Shown here piece by piece: positions 1 to 7,004 of a stretch of DNA of 26,790 nt (its first letter is position 1; each line of letters starts with the position of its first letter). Origin of the DNA: JBAZCI01 sp041671025 (lineage in GTDB: Bacteria; Patescibacteriota; Patescibacteriia; UBA10025); assembly GCA_041671025.1 (NCBI GenBank), contig JBAZCI010000017.1, forward strand, positions 1-26,790, read 5' to 3'. The notes under the pieces were generated by a model. The model did not search any database. It was not told the origin of the DNA and was given only the letters and a program-made list of their open reading frames with translations. A program made the position numbers and the translations under genes.

Positions 1-10
1 TAAGCGATCA

Positions 11-42
11 ATGCCGTAGACCGTAAAATCTCTACGGCTCTT
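11..42 (-). terminator. Hairpin downstream of the AI-2E permease gene
   Basis: On the minus strand, just past the permease stop, an 8-bp perfect stem (GCCGTAGA / TCTACGGC) closes a 10-nt loop. No U-run follows, so it may be a weak terminator or only an mRNA 3'-end stabiliser. Confidence 0.4.
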
Positions 43-1105
43 TTCTTGCCAAACTTCCGGTGTCCCGATCGTCCTCCGTCTTGCTTTGTATCACGTCCTT
101 CACGAACACTTCAATAATAAGCGTCACAGGAACGGCAAGCAGTATGCCGATAAGTCCCGCAACTTTTGCTCCGACGAGCATGACGATGATGATGATCAAC
201 GGATTAAGCCCGACCGCTTTTGACATCACCCGCGGGACAATCAGATGGTTTTCAAGCTGTTGGATAACCACATACAGTATGACGACAAGAAGCGCTTTGA
301 TCGGACTGTCGGTGAATGCGATAAATACCGCCGGAATCGCGCCAAGAAACGGCCCCAGATACGGAATCGCTTCCGTCAGCCCCGCCCATAATCCCAGGAC
401 CAGTGCGTAATCGATGCCCAAGATAAATAAGCCCAGCCAGGACATGACTCCGATAATGAGCGACAACACGATTTGACCACGGAGCCACTGGCTGATTTTT
501 TCCTGGATGCGATTCGCAAGATGATTAAGATACGGCTGATATTTTTCAGGCGAGATGGACCGGAGAAACCGTTTGATCGCATTCTCCTCGACGAGCATGT
601 AAAACGTAATAACGACAACGCCGATGAATGCAAAGAAGCCGCCGAAGATACTGACTACCGACGAGAACAGATTTGAGGTAGTTTGCGAAACGTTTACCTG
701 GAACGACTCGAGTGTCTTGTCGATGTTTCCTAGCAATCCTCCAGTAATGGAGAAATCCTTGAAATGCTGAAAGTCGCTCGTAATACGATCGAAATACTGC
801 GGGAAATTATGTGATATCTGCTGGATCTGTTCGGTAATCGGTGGAATCAGAAGTCCAATGGTTAAGCTAATAAAGCCGAATAGTACCAAATAAATAATCA
901 ATACTCCCAAAACGCGGGGAATGCGCCGCGCATGGAACCAGCTTACCCATGGATTGAACGCAGATGCCAAAATCACCGACACGAGAAGAATCAGCATGAC
1001 ATCGCGAACAATGTACAAAAACCACAGTGAAAAAGTGATAATCAGCAGTTTGACGATCGTTGCAGATGATAGATTAACATTGACGCTCTGATTTTGTTTT
1101 TCCAT
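32..1105 (-). CDS. AI-2E family transporter-type membrane permease
   Basis: A 357-residue polytopic membrane protein of the AI-2E/PerM (UPF0118) family. Near the N-terminus it has two hydrophobic segments around the Trp-rich patch LWFLYIVRDV and the FNPWVSWF motif. A soluble amphipathic middle region (about 85-150) follows, then a C-terminal helix block containing GLTEAIPYLGPFLGAIPA, the family signature. Length is typical. Family members are proposed to export autoinducer-2, indole or ions, but the substrate cannot be read from sequence and the name should not be taken as evidence of quorum sensing. It starts 20 nt after the M16 peptidase stop. A promoter inside that gene's 3' end (TTGTTA, 18 bp, TATACT) would place transcription about 2 nt before the ATG, so a near-leaderless mRNA is likely. 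The basic, acidic-tailed C-terminus is cytoplasmic by the positive-inside rule. Confidence 0.88.
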   Translation of the reverse strand: MEKQNQSVNVNLSSATIVKLLIITFSLWFLYIVRDVMLILLVSVILASAFNPWVSWFHARRIPRVLGVLIIYLVLFGFISLTIGLLIPPITEQIQQISHNFPQYFDRITSDFQHFKDFSITGGLLGNIDKTLESFQVNVSQTTSNLFSSVVSIFGGFFAFIGVVVITFYMLVEENAIKRFLRSISPEKYQPYLNHLANRIQEKISQWLRGQIVLSLIIGVMSWLGLFILGIDYALVLGLWAGLTEAIPYLGPFLGAIPAVFIAFTDSPIKALLVVILYVVIQQLENHLIVPRVMSKAVGLNPLIIIIVMLVGAKVAGLIGILLAVPVTLIIEVFVKDVIQSKTEDDRDTGSLARKEP

Positions 1106-1113
1106 ATGCGTTC

Positions 1114-1143
1114 AGTATACACTGCCTATGGCATCCGTAACAA
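1114..1143 (-). promoter_or_regulatory. Promoter of the AI-2E permease gene
   Basis: Minus strand: -35 TTGTTA at 1143-1138, an 18-bp spacer and -10 TATACT at 1119-1114. The expected start is about 1107, 2 nt before the ATG. It overlaps the 3' end of the M16 peptidase gene. Confidence 0.55.
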
Positions 1144-2400
1144 CTTACGGAACTCGCCTGCTTTGCGGTATGGGCCGATGAGCGCCAGATTCAGCTTCGC
1201 GGTAACAAAAAGCTTTCGTGCAACTTCTTTTACCTCATCTGCGGCTACCCGGTCAATTTTTTTGAGCTGGACCTCCGGTGTCAGAATTTTATTCTTAAAG
1301 AGGAGTTGCTTGCCGGCCCACGACGCGATGTTTTCAGAATCTTCAAGACCGAGGATCAGTTTCCCGCGAGTAAATTCTTTTGCTTTGGCAAGCTCGTCAG
1401 CGGTTACGCCTTTTTTTGCAATAAGCGAGAGCTCCTGCAGAATTGCCGTGATCGCCTCATGAATACGCTTACGCTCGATCCCTGCCTGGATCATAAACGT
1501 ACCGGCGTCTTCATACGTATTGACGGACGAACGGACAAAATAGCATAACCCCTGCCGCTCCCGGATTGAAATAAACAGGCGCGAACTCATGTTGCCGCCG
1601 AGAATAACGCTGAGCAAGTGTGATGCGTATAGCTTGGGATGTTCGTGGTGATATGCCGGAACGCCAAGTGCCATCTGTACCTGGTGCGTATCCTTATAAT
1701 GGATCGTTACCCGCGGAGCACGCTGTATGCCGGAATATGTGATAAACCGTTTGCCGTGCATAGGTTGGCGGGGAACAGCAAATGTGCGCTCGATAAGGGA
1801 GGAGATATTTTTTGAAAAGCGGCCAGCAATCACAAGTATCATATTTGAGGGCACATGATACGCATCCCGAAGGCGCAGAATCTTTTCGCGGTTCGTCTTG
1901 CGGATGTTTTCCCGCGGACCGGCGATTTTCCATCCGAGCGGCGTATCGCCGAATACAGTTTCTTCGAATAAGTCCTCCGTATACATCATCGGATTATCCT
2001 CGTACATGTTGATTTCTTCGACGATCACTCCCCGCTCCCGTTCAATTTCCTTCGGGTCGTAGAGCGACTGAAACACCATATCGGATAAAATATCAAGTGC
2101 AAGAGGCAGTTTTTCAGAATTTAATTTGATGTAATACCCGGTGTGATCTTTCGAGGTAAACGCATTATAATCCGCGCCCACGCCGTCGAGTTCGCGTGAA
2201 ATCTCTAGCGTTGAGGGACGCTTTTCCGTCCCTTTAAACATGAGGTGTTCGATGAAATGCGAAATGCCGTTCAATTCGCGTGTTTCATACCGCGAACCGA
2301 CTTTCACTAACAGCAGAGCTGTTACCGCCTGTGTTTCGTGGAGTGGAACGGTTACCACGCGCATGCCGTTAGACAGTTTGTTTTTTTTGTATGTGATCAT
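1126..2400 (-). CDS. M16 family zinc metallopeptidase (pitrilysin/processing-peptidase type)
   Basis: A 424-residue peptidase of the M16B (PqqL/YmxG-like) type. The inverted zinc motif HxxEH is intact as HFIEH at residues 48-52, with E51 as the catalytic base. The downstream glutamate ligand lies in RGVIVEEINMYEDNP (about E128/E129). The second half carries GGNMSSRLFISIRERQGLCY, the conserved substrate-clamp motif with the R/Y pair. Length matches single-repeat bacterial M16B enzymes, which act as homodimers or with an inactive partner; no partner is adjacent here. There is no signal peptide, so it is predicted to be cytoplasmic and to degrade peptides. The start ATG overlaps the upstream acetyltransferase stop (ATGA), so the two are translationally coupled. 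The substrate is unknown. Confidence 0.93.
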   Translation of the reverse strand: MITYKKNKLSNGMRVVTVPLHETQAVTALLLVKVGSRYETRELNGISHFIEHLMFKGTEKRPSTLEISRELDGVGADYNAFTSKDHTGYYIKLNSEKLPLALDILSDMVFQSLYDPKEIERERGVIVEEINMYEDNPMMYTEDLFEETVFGDTPLGWKIAGPRENIRKTNREKILRLRDAYHVPSNMILVIAGRFSKNISSLIERTFAVPRQPMHGKRFITYSGIQRAPRVTIHYKDTHQVQMALGVPAYHHEHPKLYASHLLSVILGGNMSSRLFISIRERQGLCYFVRSSVNTYEDAGTFMIQAGIERKRIHEAITAILQELSLIAKKGVTADELAKAKEFTRGKLILGLEDSENIASWAGKQLLFKNKILTPEVQLKKIDRVAADEVKEVARKLFVTAKLNLALIGPYRKAGEFRKLLRMP

Positions 2401-2954
2401 GAATGAATAATAACTTTATCAAATAAATAATGATTAACGTATGTTCCCAGTGATTTTACCATAGTATATTTACGTTCAATGCCTATCAGTCTAAAACCGT
2501 TTTTTTCAATTACTCTTTTGCTGTATGTATTGTGAACCAAACAACCTGCGATCATCCGTACAATACCCAGTTTATTAAAAGCAAAATCCACAATTGCCGA
2601 AACTGCCAATGAAGCATACCCTTTATTTCGGTGCGTCCGGTCTATAAAGTATCCCAAATTAGCGGCTCTTTTCTTCCATGCGGTAGTCTCACTTATTTTA
2701 AGATTAAGAAAAATGCAGCCTACCGCCCTTTTATCCGCATATAGTACCCAAAAGAGTGACACTTTATTTTTCAGGAAAAATTGTAGCGCACGAAGATTCT
2801 TTGGCTGATCCCATCCTATCTGTTCGCAGACTTCCCTATCAAGCATACCCAGCAAGACTTTTGCATCCGATGTCCTATACGGCACAAGAGTTATACTTCC
2901 TATGAAAATGCGTTTTTGTTTTTTGGCGTACTTTTTTAACTCTTGCTTACTCAT
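2397..2954 (-). CDS. GNAT family N-acetyltransferase (RimJ/RimL-like)
   Basis: A 185-residue GNAT acetyltransferase. It shows the beta-strand/pyrophosphate-loop motif GYFIDRTHRNKGYASLA (about 125-141), where R-N-K-G-Y-A fits the Q/RxxGxG/A acetyl-CoA loop. The C-terminal VHNTYSKRVIEKNGFRLIG is the typical N-x-xS-xxxxEKxGF motif of the RimJ/RimL subgroup. The acceptor (protein N-terminus, amino acid or small molecule) cannot be assigned. The N-terminus is lysine-rich (SKQELKKYAKKQKR). It starts about 47 nt after the GlyRS stop, and its own stop overlaps the M16 peptidase start. A partial copy of a dispersed repeat lies in the upstream spacer (2976-2995). No clear Shine-Dalgarno site is seen. 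Confidence 0.88.
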   Translation of the reverse strand: MSKQELKKYAKKQKRIFIGSITLVPYRTSDAKVLLGMLDREVCEQIGWDQPKNLRALQFFLKNKVSLFWVLYADKRAVGCIFLNLKISETTAWKKRAANLGYFIDRTHRNKGYASLAVSAIVDFAFNKLGIVRMIAGCLVHNTYSKRVIEKNGFRLIGIERKYTMVKSLGTYVNHYLFDKVIIHS

Positions 2955-2975
2955 ATACTACATAATTTCAAGATA

Positions 2976-2995
2976 TTGTCATTGCGAGGTCACCC
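2976..2995. repeat. Truncated copy of a dispersed repeat
   Basis: Twenty bases beginning TTGTCATTGCGAGG match, apart from a few positions near the end, the first half of the longer copy at 20937-20977. The second half (GAAGCAATCTC) is missing here. It lies in the spacer between the GlyRS and acetyltransferase genes. Confidence 0.55.
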
Positions 2996-3001
2996 ATAGT
3001 A

Positions 3002-4330
3002 TTAGGTATGAGTGGTTAAATTCTTTTGAATATACTGATCAAGTTCCTCAATCGCAACTCGTTCCTGCCCCATGGTATCACGATCGCGGACAGTGACTTT
3101 TTTATCCTCGAGCGAATCAAAATCAACCGTAACGCAGTATGGTGTCCCGATTTCATCTTGACGGCGGTATCGGCGGCCGATTGACGCAACGTCGTCGTAT
3201 GCCGTCACAAACTGCTTTCGCAGATTCTTGGCAATATCTTTGGCAACCGACGACAGCTGTTCTTTCTTTGAGAGCGGAAGCACAGCTACTTTGAATGGCG
3301 CGAGATCCTTGTGCAATCGAAGCACGACTTCTTTTTCTTTGTTACTTTCCGTTGTTGTCGTCCGTCCGCCTTCTATTTCTTCGTACGCATCAAGCAAAAC
3401 TGCAAGTGCCGCACGATCTACTCCGGCTGATGGTTCGATAACATACGGGACAAATTCTTCTTTCGTTACCTCGTCCCGATAGATGAATCCGTGCGCCTTC
3501 AAGTCATAATCCGTCCGGTTCGCAATGCCCATCAATTCGGCAAAACCTTTGTCGAACGGAAATTTGTACTCAATATCGGTAGTGGCCTTGGAATAATGCG
3601 CAAGTTCGCCTTTTGGTTGTTGAAACAACCGCAAGTTTTCTTTTTTTATTCCCATATCAACAAACCACTGGAAGCTGTCTTTCACCCATTGTTCAAAATA
3701 TTTTTCATCCTCCTGCGGTCGGATAAAATATTCAATTTCCATCTGTTCAAATTCGCGGGAACGAAAAATAAAATTCCCGGGCGTGATTTCATTACGGAAC
3801 GCCTTGCCGATTTGGGCAATGCCAAACGGCGGCTTCAGACGCATAGACTGCCGAACGGTATCAAAATTCACAAAAATGTTCTGTGCAGTCTCCGGCCGCA
3901 TATACGCGACTGATGACGAATCTTCTGCAGGTCCGACGAATGTTTTGAACATCGTGTTGAATTTACGCGAAGCAGTCAACTCTCCCCCGCAGTCCGGACA
4001 TTTTTTTGCATCAGTCATATCATCTGCTTTGAACCGGTGATGGCATTTTTTGCACTCAATAAGTTCATCGGAAAAACCCGCAACGTGTCCGCTCTTTTCC
4101 CATACCGTCGGGTTAGTCACAATTGCCGAATCCTGGCCCACGATATCACCCCGTTCTTGGACAAACCGCTTCCACCATGAGCGCTTAATGTTGTTTTTTA
4201 ACTCAACACCGAGCGGACCGAAATCCCAAAAACCCTGCAAGCCGCCGTATTTTTCTCCCGACGGGAAGATAAATCCTCTCCGTTTACAGAGAGATACTAG
4301 CTTTTCCATCGCGGTATTTTCAGTGTTCAT
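3002..4330 (-). CDS. glyS: Glycyl-tRNA synthetase (single-chain, alpha2 type)
   Basis: Charges tRNA-Gly with glycine in the cytoplasm. It is a class II synthetase of the eukaryote/archaeal-like dimeric type (glyQS). Visible parts: the N-terminal signature MEKLVSLCKRRGF; WDFGPLGVELKNNIK; a zinc-binding pair CKKCHH ... CPDCGG; MRPETAQNIFVNF (motif around the active site); motif 2 FRNEITP with EFEQMEIEYF; and a C-terminal anticodon-binding domain with DDVASIGRRYRRQDEIGTPYCVTVD. The upstream ATG at 4339 directly abuts the -10 box TATACT (4345-4340), so transcription should begin near 4333 and the ATG at 4330 is the better start (442 residues; leader about 3 nt). A further Met at 4309 matches the usual family start. 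It heads an apparent run glyS, acetyltransferase, M16 peptidase. Confidence 0.95.
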   Translation of the reverse strand: MNTENTAMEKLVSLCKRRGFIFPSGEKYGGLQGFWDFGPLGVELKNNIKRSWWKRFVQERGDIVGQDSAIVTNPTVWEKSGHVAGFSDELIECKKCHHRFKADDMTDAKKCPDCGGELTASRKFNTMFKTFVGPAEDSSSVAYMRPETAQNIFVNFDTVRQSMRLKPPFGIAQIGKAFRNEITPGNFIFRSREFEQMEIEYFIRPQEDEKYFEQWVKDSFQWFVDMGIKKENLRLFQQPKGELAHYSKATTDIEYKFPFDKGFAELMGIANRTDYDLKAHGFIYRDEVTKEEFVPYVIEPSAGVDRAALAVLLDAYEEIEGGRTTTTESNKEKEVVLRLHKDLAPFKVAVLPLSKKEQLSSVAKDIAKNLRKQFVTAYDDVASIGRRYRRQDEIGTPYCVTVDFDSLEDKKVTVRDRDTMGQERVAIEELDQYIQKNLTTHT

Positions 4331-4339
4331 AATGGACAT

Positions 4340-4368
4340 AGTATACCTATGTTACGCACTTTTTTCAA
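4340..4368 (-). promoter_or_regulatory. Promoter of the glycyl-tRNA synthetase gene
   Basis: Minus strand: -35 TTGAAA (4368-4363), exactly 17 bp, -10 TATACT (4345-4340). The predicted start is about 4333, 3 nt before the ATG at 4330. It excludes the ATG at 4339 as the initiator from this promoter. Confidence 0.75.
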
Positions 4369-4397
4369 ATGTTTTTTATACTCGTTTTGTTTATAAT

Positions 4398-4426
4398 AAA
4401 AAAGTCCGGACAAACATGCCAGGACT
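4398..4426 (-). terminator. Rho-independent terminator after the 56-residue peptide gene
   Basis: Minus strand: arms AGTCC(T)GG and CCGGACT, with one bulged T and a 9-nt loop, followed by six Ts. It separates the small gene from the GlyRS promoter. Confidence 0.75.
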
Positions 4427-4463
4427 TGATTGTAATCAGGGGCATGACTACAATCTTTTACTG

Positions 4464-4634
4464 CTACCACGAATTAGCGGGTCCGGATTCTTCAATCCAC
4501 ACGGCAATTAACATAGCGAGGTCAAGCCCTCCGAGGCTGCCAATACACCAGGCCTCGTCACCCGTAATAATCGCAGTGCCTACAGATATTATCGTACACA
4601 GCAACAATACCCAGCCAAATGTTTTCCAGTTCAA
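4464..4634 (-). CDS. Small membrane peptide (56 residues) with TTG start
   Basis: A short gene starting with TTG and preceded by a near-perfect AAGGAGG site 6 nt upstream. The peptide begins MNWKTFGWVLLLCTIISVGT, a hydrophobic segment with one Lys ahead of it. After GDEAWC comes a second hydrophobic stretch LGGLDLAMLIAVW, ending IEESGPANSW. It is therefore a one- or two-helix membrane peptide with two cysteines. A promoter (TTGCCT, 17 bp, TAAGAT) lies 40 nt upstream and a hairpin with a T-run follows the stop, so it is a complete monocistronic unit. No family is recognised. The combination of strong ribosome site, promoter and terminator is what supports it as a real gene. Confidence 0.72.
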   Translation of the reverse strand: MNWKTFGWVLLLCTIISVGTAIITGDEAWCIGSLGGLDLAMLIAVWIEESGPANSW

Positions 4635-4681
4635 TGTTTACCTCCTTACAGGGAGTTAGGAGCTTTTTTAGATCCAATGCT

Positions 4682-4710
4682 ATCTTATGAGAGAAGCGGG
4701 GGAAAGGCAA
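4682..4710 (-). promoter_or_regulatory. Promoter of the 56-residue peptide gene
   Basis: Minus strand: -35 TTGCCT (4710-4705), 17 bp, -10 TAAGAT (4687-4682). The expected start is near 4675, giving a 40-nt leader that carries the AAGGAGG site. Confidence 0.6.
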
Positions 4711-4737
4711 ATGCAATAAAGAGTGTTAACCCCTTTG

Positions 4738-4800
4738 TTGCCGTCGCTCGCTCGGAACTGAAAAAGAAAAACTTTTTCAGTTCACTCATTCGCTAGGCAA
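4738..4800. repeat. Symmetric 63-bp palindromic element
   Basis: Outer 5-bp inverted repeat TTGCC / GGCAA. Next come unpaired 12-nt arms rich in CGCTCG / TTCGCT, then an inner perfect 12-bp inverted repeat GAACTGAAAAAG / CTTTTTCAGTTC around AAAAA. It lies between the 56-residue peptide promoter and the terminator of the 410-residue gene. It may be a mobile palindromic repeat (REP/MITE-like); only one copy is seen here. Confidence 0.5.
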
Positions 4801-4801
4801 T

Positions 4802-4829
4802 AAAAAAAGCTTCGGTGATGCACCGAAGC
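4802..4829 (-). terminator. Rho-independent terminator of the 410-residue protein gene
   Basis: Minus strand: 9-bp perfect stem GCTTCGGTG / CACCGAAGC with loop CAT, followed by seven Ts, 12 nt after the stop codon. Confidence 0.9.
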
Positions 4830-4841
4830 GATAAACGTATG

Positions 4842-6074
4842 TTACAGAAAGCTTGCCGCAAGTTTTAGGGATTCTTTTGTTTTTTTCCCGCTATCAGCAG
4901 TCGAATCTTGAAGAAGCACACGTGCGGTTGTGAAGCATGCAATAGCATCTTCTGCGACTGGTGTTTTGAAATGTGACTCATCAACCGACTCGGCCTGATG
5001 TGTTAATTCGCCTATCTTCCGACTCATCGAGACGCAGACGTCACGATCCAGCGTATCTGCCTTTGCTGAGAGCATGAACGTCAATTGCAGGATGAGCGCC
5101 TCAACCTCGGTACGGATTTTCCGAAGCTTCAGAGAATTCCAGCTTACGCGGAGCTGAGCCAGTGCATCACCATACTGCCCGCGAGTAAGCATCGTACGGG
5201 CATTGCCAAACTCCGCGAACATGTGTGCGGAGGTTGTACGGAACGGAAGTATGTCGAAGCGCTGAAGTTGCCACCGATAGAAACCGATCTGCTCATCTAT
5301 CGCAGTTCGAAGGTCACTATCGCGGGTGAGCGACTGCTCGAGCTTATGATCACTCATCAACAGTGTCAGAAAATTGTACACTCCGTTGAGATAGACTTCC
5401 ATCTCTTCGACGATCGTTTTGAGCGTCTGCCGACGGGCCAAAATCTTGGGCTCAATACAACGGACATCAATCAGTCGCTTATCAAGTCCTGACCCCGCGG
5501 CAACTGTGACCGCACGCTTAGCGCCAGAATTTGGCCGACCCATGCTGTCGAGAACGCTCTGCAGGCTTACCGTATGATCATGCGCACGGCGTTTCAATTC
5601 GTTCGTCGGCGTTTCACCGATTTGCCGGATGATAAACCCTGCGCGTTCGCGAAATGTGTGCGCAAGTTCAGCTGCATTCCCTTTGCGCAATCTGATGGCG
5701 ACCAGATTGAGTTCCTGCAACGCATCCTTGGCGAGAAGTAACCGCCCCTTTTCCCCGTCAACAAATGTAATGCCATACCATATATCAAGCACATGGTAGG
5801 TATACCGAAGCGCTTCGTACACAGTGGCGAATACCTGATGTATCAGCAGATCGCGACTAAACCGAGTAACGACCCGCTGTTTTCTTGCTTCGTGCATGAG
5901 CACATTTTCCCAAAATGGGATAAAAAGTCTGCCGTCATGCGGACGATACAATCCGACGCAGATGTCGCTGACGTATGCTCCGCCGCGCACCCACGTCTCA
6001 CGAATCTCTTGATCCGCCGAATACCGGACCATATGTACATGGCCGTTGCCTATGCGTTCCTGTGGAGCAATCAT
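4842..6074 (-). CDS. Uncharacterised 410-residue helical protein
   Basis: No family recognised. It is a soluble protein without a signal peptide or membrane segment. A short beta-like N-terminus (VHMVRYSADQEIRETWVRGGAYVSD) precedes long predicted helices with heptad-like spacing, for example 95-160, 215-260 (TLKTIVEEMEVYLNGVYNFLTLL) and 270-350. The C-terminus (about 325-410) resembles TPR-like helix pairs (GQYGDALAQLRVSWNSLKLRKI), but no canonical repeat is clear. The start is supported by AGGAGGAG just upstream of the ATG. It is monocistronic, with its own terminator, and divergent from the pilin-like gene across about 157 bp. A cytoplasmic scaffold or regulatory role is possible, but nothing in the sequence fixes a function. 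Confidence 0.8.
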   Translation of the reverse strand: MIAPQERIGNGHVHMVRYSADQEIRETWVRGGAYVSDICVGLYRPHDGRLFIPFWENVLMHEARKQRVVTRFSRDLLIHQVFATVYEALRYTYHVLDIWYGITFVDGEKGRLLLAKDALQELNLVAIRLRKGNAAELAHTFRERAGFIIRQIGETPTNELKRRAHDHTVSLQSVLDSMGRPNSGAKRAVTVAAGSGLDKRLIDVRCIEPKILARRQTLKTIVEEMEVYLNGVYNFLTLLMSDHKLEQSLTRDSDLRTAIDEQIGFYRWQLQRFDILPFRTTSAHMFAEFGNARTMLTRGQYGDALAQLRVSWNSLKLRKIRTEVEALILQLTFMLSAKADTLDRDVCVSMSRKIGELTHQAESVDESHFKTPVAEDAIACFTTARVLLQDSTADSGKKTKESLKLAASFL

Positions 6075-6187
6075 GGCTCCTCCTCTGTATATAAGTTAAT
6101 AATATGCAATGTTACCGAATGTATGTTTCCAACAACGTATCCTAGAGCTCTTAGCCTTTTTTGTCAAAATGCCGCTAAGAAAAGCCG

Positions 6188-6216
6188 TTGACCGCAATGC
6201 AGCGTTCGGATATACT
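6188..6216 (+). promoter_or_regulatory. Promoter of the pilin-like gene
   Basis: -35 TTGACC (6188-6193), exactly 17 bp, -10 TATACT (6211-6216). The predicted start is about 6223, 9 nt before the ATG at 6232. No Shine-Dalgarno site fits in that leader. Confidence 0.75.
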
Positions 6217-6231
6217 GGTAAGCACAGACGT

Positions 6232-6612
6232 ATGTCGAAACAGGAAAGAAAATTCAGAATCGTCAGTATCGCCCTAAGCCTTGTTGTTTTGGGTGTACTT
6301 ACTTTTGCCTTATTTGCCCCGACAAACGCTATTGAATTTGATCCGAACGGAACATACAAAGAAGCACTCGACCTGCCGGACTCTAATCCACGAAGCCTTG
6401 CCACGCAGACTATTCAGTGGGCGCTCGGCTTACTGGGCCTTGTGGCGGTCGTCATGATCATTTTTGGGGGGTTCATGTGGATGACGTCAGCGGGCAACGA
6501 ACAACGAGTCACCAAAGGCAAGGAAATTCTACAGTGGGCGGTAATCGGTCTGGTCGTCATACTCCTCTCCTGGGCAATTGTGATTTTTGTATTCCGCACG
6601 GCAACACAGTAA
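6232..6612 (+). CDS. T4SS pilin-like small two-helix membrane protein
   Basis: A 126-residue protein with an N-terminal signal/anchor helix (KFRIVSIALSLVVLGVLTFALFAP, about 7-30) and a polar loop. Two hydrophobic helices follow (ALGLLGLVAVVMIIFGGFMWMTSAG, then ILQWAVIGLVVILLSWAIVIFVF), joined by the charged turn NEQRVTKGKE. The layout GGFMWMTSAGNEQRVTKGKEI...AVIGLVVILLSWAIV matches what I know as the T4SS_pilin (TrbC/VirB2-like) family common in Patescibacteria. In that family the mature pilin is made after removal of the first helix; here the ALFAPTNAIE stretch could be the cleavage area. The start at 6232 is chosen because an ideal promoter (6188-6216) would begin transcription 9 nt before it, excluding the in-frame ATGs at 6109 and 6169. 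No other secretion or conjugation gene is adjacent, so pilus assembly is inferred from family only. Confidence 0.85.
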   Translation: MSKQERKFRIVSIALSLVVLGVLTFALFAPTNAIEFDPNGTYKEALDLPDSNPRSLATQTIQWALGLLGLVAVVMIIFGGFMWMTSAGNEQRVTKGKEILQWAVIGLVVILLSWAIVIFVFRTATQ

Positions 6613-6634
6613 ATTAAATAGACTCTTATTCTCC

Positions 6635-6652
6635 GCACCTTAGAAAAGGTGC
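6635..6652. terminator. Hairpin after the pilin-like gene
   Basis: GCACCTT AGAA AAGGTGC, a 7-bp stem with a 4-nt loop, 22 nt after the stop. There is no T-run. The same hairpin core recurs at 6956-6981. Confidence 0.45.
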
Positions 6653-6669
6653 TCTGATAATAATTCATA

Positions 6670-6691
6670 GCGCAGGCCGCTCAGCCTGCGC
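6670..6691. repeat. GC-rich inverted repeat
   Basis: Perfect 8-bp palindrome arms GCGCAGGC / GCCTGCGC around CGCTCA. It is part of the palindrome-rich non-coding stretch 6613-7004. Confidence 0.5.
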
Positions 6692-6759
6692 ATGTTTATA
6701 TTGGCCCAAGCATACTTTTACTAAGTTGTTCTTAATGTACTTTGCAAAAATGGTATCGC

Positions 6760-6900
6760 CTTAATGCGCGGCGCGCTGTTTGAGGCCGCGCGAACACGAC
6801 TGAATATATGACCTGCGGCCGAGTTCGCGCCGCGCGGTCCTTTCTTTTCTCTCCACTTTTCTTTGGACAAGCAAAGAAAAGTGGAGCCCCTCCGGAGGAG
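6760..6900. repeat. Composite palindromic (REP-like) element
   Basis: Two nested structures in non-coding DNA. First, GCGCGGCGCG (6766-6775) is the perfect reverse complement of CGCGCCGCGC (6826-6835); the enclosed CTGTTTGAGGCCGCG and GCGGCCGAGTTCG are themselves GC-palindromic. Second, a perfect 15-bp hairpin CTCCACTTTTCTTTG / CAAAGAAAAGTGGAG (6851-6886, loop GACAAG) is followed by CTCCGGAG. From memory, a GTTTGAGC...GAGTTCGCGCC block followed by a CTTTTCTTTG..CAAAGAAAAG hairpin is a repeat seen in many unrelated bacteria. GC content is clearly higher than in the flanks. It contains no believable coding sequence. Confidence 0.55.
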
Positions 6901-6955
6901 AGATACTCTCTATATACTAAAAAATATCATACCAGCTTAGTACTTGTATTTCAGC

Positions 6956-6981
6956 AAACGCACCTTAGAGAAGGTGCGTTT
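6956..6981. terminator. Bidirectional hairpin after the Clp-like ATPase gene
   Basis: A perfect 11-bp stem AAACGCACCTT / AAGGTGCGTTT with a 4-nt loop. It lies 24 nt past the stop of the minus-strand ATPase gene and faces the plus-strand pilin unit. T-rich ends are present on both strands but short (TTT). Confidence 0.6.
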
Positions 6982-7004
6982 GGAAGTTTGTATTATTAAC
7001 ACCG

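Noticed and set aside
4050..4659. Plus-strand open frames across the GlyRS start and the small-peptide region
   Set aside because: They run antisense to GlyRS, its promoter, a terminator and the 56-residue peptide gene, which has far better start and stop signals.
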